Assembly: GCA_014634225.1 (NCBI GenBank)
Contig: BLFN01000196.1
Span: 6,604,844-6,617,343 of the forward strand
DNA from: Acropora yongei
Lineage: Eukaryota; Cnidaria; Anthozoa; Scleractinia; Acroporidae
DNA length: 12,500 bases
Direction: 5' to 3'
This document shows, piece after piece, positions 9,601 to 12,500 of this stretch. Positions within the stretch are counted from its first letter, which is position 1; the number at the start of each line of letters is the position of its first letter. Below the pieces are notes generated by a model, which did no database searches, was not told the DNA's origin, and saw only the letters and a list, made by a program, of their open reading frames with translations. A program made the translations under genes and the position numbers.

Positions 9601-10989
9601 TCCCCTACACTACACCCCTCTCACCACCACCTCCACCGGTGTAAACTGATCAAACTACCCTATGTTGCCATTTTACATCTCGAGTTTGTTAGTTCTTCTT
9701 CTCTGGAACACTTTGTGTCTCTTTCTTCAAGAACCAAAATCATTTTCGCGTTTTAGTTTTAGTTTTAGTTTGAGTGTGCCAGTCCAAAAGTGCCTTCTCG
9801 CAAACTAATTGGCTTTAAAATTAGGTTATTAGTGTAAATATTTTGCAGTGTAGTCCACCTTCTTCGCCTTTATTACTGTTGAAAACATCTTTGGCGGCTG
9901 TCTTCGCTGCAAATAAAAAAAGACTGTTTAAACGTGGAAAGTAAGATATTCCGTCTTGCACCGAAAGGATGCTACAACATGGCCTATTTCCTTGTTTTCT
10001 CCTACGGAGGGAATTTCTTATCTTTCACTAAACGCCGCGTTTGAGGCCCTTCAAGCATTGAAATGAGTTAGTGGCAAGTTGGTCTTGTATTTCAAGAGGA
10101 TTCACAATTGGATAAGACGCCAAACGTCAACATAGATTATTGAAGAATAAAGCGTCATTGGAATCGGCAGACAGAAATTATTCCCTTAATGAAGGCCGAG
10201 CCAACCTAAGGATGCTACGCAACGGACAGGAATCAGTGTCTGGGAAACTGTATTTCAATAACAACAACAACTGAGGGGATTTGTAATAGTAACATTTTTA
10301 TCGTGTAGCTTTAAGAAGGGGTGAAAAACATCCAGATTTATTTCACGACAACGCCCAATCAAGTAAATGACATGTTTTTTACTTCCCGTTTGTTCGCCTA
10401 CATTTTTCCCCCGCTTGAATCTAAAAGGTGCAGGATGTTGTCAACCTTATCAATGAATTGCTCAGTAACCAAGGCAATAAGTAGAAAAATTTGTGTTATT
10501 TATCGATGCAAAATTTAAGTACGATTGTTGTTTTAGGAGTTCTGAATAATTAAAATCCCGATGTTTTGATGGACGCTTTAGAAAATTCAGAGAAATATGT
10601 TAAAATTATAATATCCGTTTTTTTTTTCATTAAGAGACAAAAACGTTGGATGGTTTTTGCGGTGGGAGTATTTTTACGTCTTGCAACTCAAGTGCAGGAA
10701 CGTGTTCTTGTTCGTTTCAACATGAAGAATGCATTTGCATTGCAGAGTCAGTCTCTTTTCGGTCAAGTCATGCAAAACTGCATCAGCAATTCGGAAAAAC
10801 AAGCGTCGCATAAATTTGTACCAAAGGAATTACCCTCTCAAAGGTTATTTCAGCTTTTAGACTGCGATGCAAAGTAAGACGATGCATGAGGCTGTCTTTT
10901 TGAGGCATCCAAAATTGAATGGGTGAGATGAGCAGAGCAAAACTGAATTTACCTTCCTTTCCGCTTGTTCGACGATCTGGAATCGGCAT
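3539..10989 (-). CDS. ANO8: Anoctamin-8-like TMEM16 membrane protein, 14 coding exons
   Basis: Fourteen phase-compatible exons give about 700 residues. The N-terminal anoctamin domain has CDVLITFP (53-60) and FFTSGERQS. Membrane segments lie near 229-257, 268-287, 340-362, 380-403, 422-447, 455-475, 544-572, 600-620 and 630-660, with [50 protein letters not shown] and AIPDIPEW. AIPDIPxWV...[10 protein letters not shown] and the [22 protein letters not shown] block match ANO8 better than ANO10 or the ANO1 group. TMEM16 proteins are Ca2+-activated channels or lipid scramblases; ANO8 has been reported at ER-plasma membrane contacts. Of the six ANO1 Ca2+ ligands, E654, E705, E734 and D738 correspond to E470, E543, E572 and D576; E702 becomes D540; N650 becomes G466, with N467 beside it. 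The Lys/Glu-rich loop (about 476-515) and tail are far shorter than in vertebrate ANO8 (about 1,200 residues). The family call is firm; activity is unknown. Confidence 0.9.
3689..3799 (-). CDS. ANO8: ANO8-like exon 13, last membrane segment
   Basis: Residues 644-680: [20 protein letters not shown], then [17 protein letters not shown]. It is the continuation of exon 12 in the LEHxxLxxKxxxxxAIPDIPxW block. The acceptor is TTTTCTCCTTCAG. The donor GAAG|GTGAAC at 3688 is plausible but not strong. Without splicing the frame adds VNNLP and stops at 3673-3671, giving a 685-residue protein. Confidence 0.92.
3932..4117. mobile_element. Fold-back MITE in intron 12
   Basis: A 186-bp near-palindrome. 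The left arm starts ATAAACCGTATTCATAAATGG and includes TAATTATTCTTTTG and GTTAATCATCCTAACCAGCC. The right arm, reverse-complemented, starts ATAGACCGTATTTATATATGG and includes AAATTATTCTTTCG and GCTAATCATCCTCACTAGCC. Similarity continues almost to the centre, leaving an AT-rich loop near 4020-4045. A TA at each edge (3933-3934 and 4115-4116) would suit a TA target duplication, as in Tc1/mariner-type elements. It has no coding capacity. It lies wholly within the intron between exons 12 and 13. Confidence 0.8.
4409..4540 (-). CDS. ANO8: ANO8-like exon 12, membrane segment 9
   Basis: Residues 600-643: [20 protein letters not shown], then GGSVQRMFP and IILIVVLE. It matches the V-M-(E/G)-AMGVLAIVVNCYLIG and QLQRLFP blocks of ANO8. 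The acceptor is TTTTCCTTAG and the donor TTGGAG|GTGAGA, phase 0. Confidence 0.95.
4864..5055 (-). CDS. ANO8: ANO8-like exon 11, membrane segment 7 and Ca2+ site
   Basis: Residues 536-599, the most conserved part: [64 protein letters not shown]. It holds the predicted ligands D540, E543, E572 and D576. The acceptor is TTCGCAG and the donor TGGCAG|GTACAA, phase 0 at both ends. Confidence 0.96.
5256..5501 (-). CDS. ANO8: ANO8-like exon 10, membrane segment 6 and charged loop
   Basis: Residues 454-535. The acceptor has a long pyrimidine run (TTCTTTTTTTTTACAG). [20 protein letters not shown] carries one Ca2+-ligand Glu (E470). It is followed by about 40 residues very rich in Lys and Glu ([16 protein letters not shown]) and by [13 protein letters not shown], comparable with TQAELESCMKKYE after the very long loop of vertebrate ANO8. 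The donor is TACGAG|GTAAGA. The plus-strand frame opposite this exon is a shadow. Confidence 0.95.
5791..5865 (-). CDS. ANO8: ANO8-like exon 9, membrane segment 5
   Basis: Twenty-five codons: [19 protein letters not shown] followed by MNRLKN, matching the FQFVNSYLSLFYIGFY segment of ANO8 that lines the subunit cavity in TMEM16 structures. The acceptor is TCATTGCAG and the donor AAAAAT|GTAAGT, phase 0 at both ends. Confidence 0.95.
6025..6080 (-). CDS. ANO8: ANO8-like exon 8
   Basis: A short 56-nt exon carrying [19 protein letters not shown], part of the anoctamin motif LND-x-EN(Y/H)R-x-x-x-x-YE-x-HLI-x-K. The acceptor is CCATGCACAG and the donor TTTCG|GTAAGA, phase 0. Confidence 0.93.
6234..6513 (-). 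CDS. ANO8: ANO8-like exon 7, membrane segments 3 and 4
   Basis: Residues 317-409. The acceptor TTTACCCACAG is followed by [20 protein letters not shown], a hydrophobic segment ([20 protein letters not shown]), the family motif PKIALAVC and [10 protein letters not shown]. The donor is AAAG|GTAAGA, phase 1. Confidence 0.95.
6804..7093 (-). CDS. ANO8: ANO8-like exon 6, membrane segments 1 and 2
   Basis: Residues 220-316. The acceptor TTCATTCACAG completes the Asp of [19 protein letters not shown]. It contains the first two membrane segments and the highly conserved [20 protein letters not shown], then KEPRPLFR. The donor is TTTAGG|GTGAGT, phase 0. Confidence 0.95.
7313..7326. repeat. (CT)7 microsatellite in intron 5
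   Basis: Seven CT units stand in the intron between exons 5 and 6 (7522-7094), with more pyrimidine-rich sequence around them. The rest of this 429-nt intron shows nothing else. Confidence 0.9.
7523..7639 (-). CDS. ANO8: ANO8-like exon 5
   Basis: A 117-nt exon in phase 1/1 with acceptor CTAATTTAG and donor CTTG|GTGAGT. It encodes [20 protein letters not shown] and a segment ending [11 protein letters not shown], the hinge between the cytosolic domain and the first membrane segment. Similar F-P-x-H and x-QPLDDI blocks occur in ANO8. Confidence 0.9.
7640..8091 (-). other. Intron 4, nothing recognised
   Basis: A 452-nt intron between exons 4 and 5. Open frames on both strands cross it, but none has splice support or recognisable protein sequence. 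Confidence 0.8.
8092..8320 (-). CDS. ANO8: ANO8-like exon 4, N-terminal domain
   Basis: Residues 105-180 plus one base. The acceptor TTTACAG ends at 8321. It reads [19 protein letters not shown]..., then the hallmark [11 protein letters not shown] and [19 protein letters not shown], aligned with FFTSQERQSII...LRAKQGE of vertebrate ANO8. The donor is ATTG|GTAAGA, phase 1. Confidence 0.93.
8321..9276 (-). other. Intron 3, possible repeat sequence
   Basis: A 956-nt intron. A plus-strand frame (8760-8951) and a minus-strand frame (9208-9023) are present but resemble no protein I know. CpG-containing stretches around 8530-8650 (ATTCATGAGCGCGATTCGG) have the look of dispersed repeat sequence, but I cannot assign a family. 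Confidence 0.5.
8956..9224. repeat. Pair of 13-bp inverted repeats 269 bp end to end
   Basis: CCATAACCCAGAA (8956-8968) recurs as its exact reverse complement at 9212-9224. The similarity stops within a few bases on either side, and no target-site duplication is clear. It may be a small non-autonomous element or chance. Confidence 0.35.
9277..9503 (-). CDS. ANO8: ANO8-like exon 3, N-terminal domain
   Basis: Residues 30-104. [20 protein letters not shown] and [18 protein letters not shown] match the ANO8 N-terminal domain, followed by the stretch that ends [13 protein letters not shown]. The acceptor is TTTTTTCCGATTAG at 9504. An AG four bases further in is in the wrong phase for exon 2. The donor is TTTGAG|GTGAGC, phase 0. 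Confidence 0.9.
9589..9618 (-). repeat. G-rich tract, possible G-quadruplex, intron 2
   Basis: On the minus (transcribed-RNA) strand the order is GGGG (9618-9615), GGGG (9605-9602) and eleven G (9599-9589), preceded by GGTGGAGGTGGTGG. That supplies at least four runs of three or more G about 85-115 nt before the exon 3 acceptor. Formation of a quadruplex is inferred from the pattern alone. Confidence 0.6.
9751..9774. repeat. Short TTTTAG hexamer repeat
   Basis: Three exact TTTTAG units plus one TTTGAG variant in intron 2. It is too short to read as telomeric. Confidence 0.8.
9859..9906 (-). CDS. ANO8: ANO8-like exon 2
   Basis: A 48-nt exon follows a good acceptor (TTTTTATTTGCAG) and ends at a weaker donor GAAG|GTGGAC. 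It enters and leaves in phase 1, completing Ala from exon 1 and starting the Gly of exon 3. It encodes [15 protein letters not shown], a variable hydrophilic lead into the conserved domain. Confidence 0.6.
9907..10952 (-). other. Intron 1, nothing recognised
   Basis: A 1,046-nt intron between the two short N-terminal exons. Plus-strand frames at 10321-10518 and 10566-10877 are open but compositionally unremarkable and match nothing I know. Intron enhancers cannot be judged by eye. Confidence 0.6.
10953..10989 (-). CDS. ANO8: ANO8-like exon 1 (start codon)
   Basis: The ATG at 10989-10987 has an A at -3 and an in-frame TAA fourteen codons upstream (11031-11029) with no ATG between, which fixes this start if the exon is right. 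It encodes [12 protein letters not shown] plus one base before the donor GAAG|GTAAAT. Phase 1 matches exon 2. No sequence conservation supports it, only start context, splice site and phase. Confidence 0.6.
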
Positions 10990-11130
10990 TTTCGCAAGTT
11001 TAGGAGGCGAAACGCCACTGCGCTTCGTTTACACTTTGAGCCTTTTTCCTCAAGAACAAAATTAGACACAAACTCCTAATGCTCTGTTTTATTTACATCC
11101 TGTATAAGACGCGCTTCGAATTGCACTTTG

Positions 11131-11157
11131 ATTGGTTATTCACTTGGAAATCATTGG
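11131..11157 (-). promoter_or_regulatory. Two CCAAT boxes upstream of the ANO8-like gene
   Basis: Read on the minus strand, AGCCAATGA (CCAAT at 11157-11153) and AACCAATCA (CCAAT at 11135-11131) lie 22 bp apart, about two helical turns, and about 140-170 bp before the start codon. Both fit the NF-Y consensus. With the usual CCAAT-to-start distance this would place transcription initiation near 11050-11070 and give a 5' UTR of about 70 nt. The TATA-like sequences nearby (CTTATACA, TAAATAAAA) are weak. Confidence 0.45.
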
Positions 11158-11159
11158 CT

Positions 11160-12500
11160 GATAAGCTGCACGTTGCAGGTTTCTAAAACCAATTTAGCAG
11201 GTGGCTGTGTATTATCGTCGGAACAATGTTCACGTGATAGGCTGGTTTTAAGTTTGAACGCATGCGTAGCTACCGAAATTACGAGTCCAGGTAAAAGATC
11301 TCGGTTAATTACTCGCATAGACTGCTTTTGCTACTTTTCAATTAAGTAAAATAGCAAGGAACGAAGAGATTAGTGAACAAAACATTTGTAATACCCTGAA
11401 AAAGTAAGCAAAGCTGGATTTCTGTTCATTTATTGATATACCAATGAACTGCATCGGCAGATTCAGTCGTCGGCAAAGTCACTAAAGGAGTGGTCGCTAA
11501 GGATTTAACGCCGGAACATATAATTTTGATATATTATGAAAAAGAGAAACAAAGACAAAACAGTTATTGTTAACATCTGTTTGCAGGCCTCTTCCTTAAT
11601 CATTTCCTCTTTTTTTTTTACTTTGGTCAGATTCAATTCCTGCCCAAATTTCTTATATACGATTCTAGTGATGGAGCTGCTAAGCTGCACTTGTTTGATT
11701 AGGGCATTCTGAAACTTAATGACTTTCAGAAAGGATGAGGGGATCAAATTTTAGTTCCGACGATAGTAAGATAAATGACCTTTCAAATATCCGGTGCCAT
11801 TTTCGAACAGTCATGATGATTACGCGGTTGCAATACGCGGTACAGTTATTCGAAAGCCCGTGCATTACCGTTGACTCGCGATTAAACTGACTGATTTGTT
11901 TTTATCTTTGAAAATGCCTTCAGCAATCTGTATAAGGGCTGAAGATACTCTTGGTGAAAACTCTGAGGGCGGAATTCTTGGGAAAATCATTCTCCTTTCG
12001 ATGGAAAATAAAGTACAATTTAAGTTCGAATAATCCGTGACTTGCTTATGATCGGCATCATACATTTGGCCTTTTTGTGTACATCGAGCTTTATGAAACA
12101 TGCAGTGAGCCTTGGGTTTAGTGGCAAATGATACCTACCATTACATTTTACAAAGTCGGAGGCACTTAGCAATCCGAGCAAAAATGCGAGGAAAACGTTG
12201 GGTCAAGCAAAGGCTAATCTAAGAGCTCAAGCTCGAGATAACTTTCTGAATTAACTGCCTCCTCCTACCCCAAATCCATGCGTTCAACTGTTTGGTCTTA
12301 GCAAAATCCCATGCTTTCTTCATTCCTTTCCAGTAAATTTAAAGCCGGCTTTCCTTGGAAAAATTGGCCATCGGCAACTGCGAGTGCACCACACTGCCAA
12401 AACCTTCTCGGTTTCATTGCTTTCAGAAAGCAAATCAAGTCACGATGATTTTGAATTATAACCTTAGCTAGTTTTGTAGGCGTCGGTCGTCAAGACAACG
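11160..12500. other. 5' flank, no gene recognised
   Basis: Several open frames of 60-80 codons exist on both strands (for example 11505-11747 and 11865-12101 on minus) but none has recognisable protein motifs or paired splice sites. Neither tRNA-like boxes nor long repeats were seen. Confidence 0.6.

Noticed and set aside
9751..9774. Interstitial telomere repeat
   Set aside because: TTTTAG is not the animal TTAGGG unit and only about four copies are present.
10566..10877. 103-codon plus-strand frame
   Set aside because: It lies in intron 1, has no recognisable motif, no splice partners, and a composition like its surroundings.

Overview
This is a eukaryotic, intron-rich, AT-rich window from an animal genome. 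Its main content is one split gene on the minus strand. The exon structure, the animal-type anoctamin family, a tRNA-derived SINE and a fold-back MITE would all fit a cnidarian such as a stony coral, but that taxonomic placement is inference. No bacterial-style operons, CRISPR arrays, phage genes or functional structural RNA genes were seen.

Centre and right (3539-10989, minus strand): a gene for an anoctamin (TMEM16) protein of the ANO8 type, apparently complete. Fourteen coding exons can be read from GT-AG junctions with matching phases: 10989-10953, 9906-9859, 9503-9277, 8320-8092, 7639-7523, 7093-6804, 6513-6234, 6080-6025, 5865-5791, 5501-5256, 5055-4864, 4540-4409, 3799-3689 and 3601-3539. 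They encode about 700 residues: a cytosolic N-terminal domain, ten or so membrane segments, and a Ca2+-site set that is mostly conserved. The protein is much shorter than vertebrate ANO8, because the lysine/glutamate-rich loop and the C-terminal tail are small. The C-terminus is the least certain part; three versions are possible. Two CCAAT boxes lie just upstream (11131-11157). The introns carry a MITE-like fold-back element (3932-4117), a (CT)n tract, a G-rich stretch on the transcribed-RNA strand (9589-9618) and a possible 270-bp inverted-repeat element (8956-9224).

Left (1-1348, plus strand): simple repeats, then what look like the last two coding exons of a second, unidentified gene (515-548 and 884-1035), with an AATAAA at 1343. 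If both gene models are right, the two genes converge.

Between the genes (1380-3538): a tRNA-derived SINE on the minus strand (1380-1570); a 139-codon plus-strand frame whose end (about 1992-2199) resembles a signalling-receptor tail with two YxxM motifs and contains a 41-bp-period duplication; and about 1.5 kb with a marked plus-strand excess of GTCG.

Right end (11160-12500): 5' flank of the anoctamin gene, with no coding sequence I can support.
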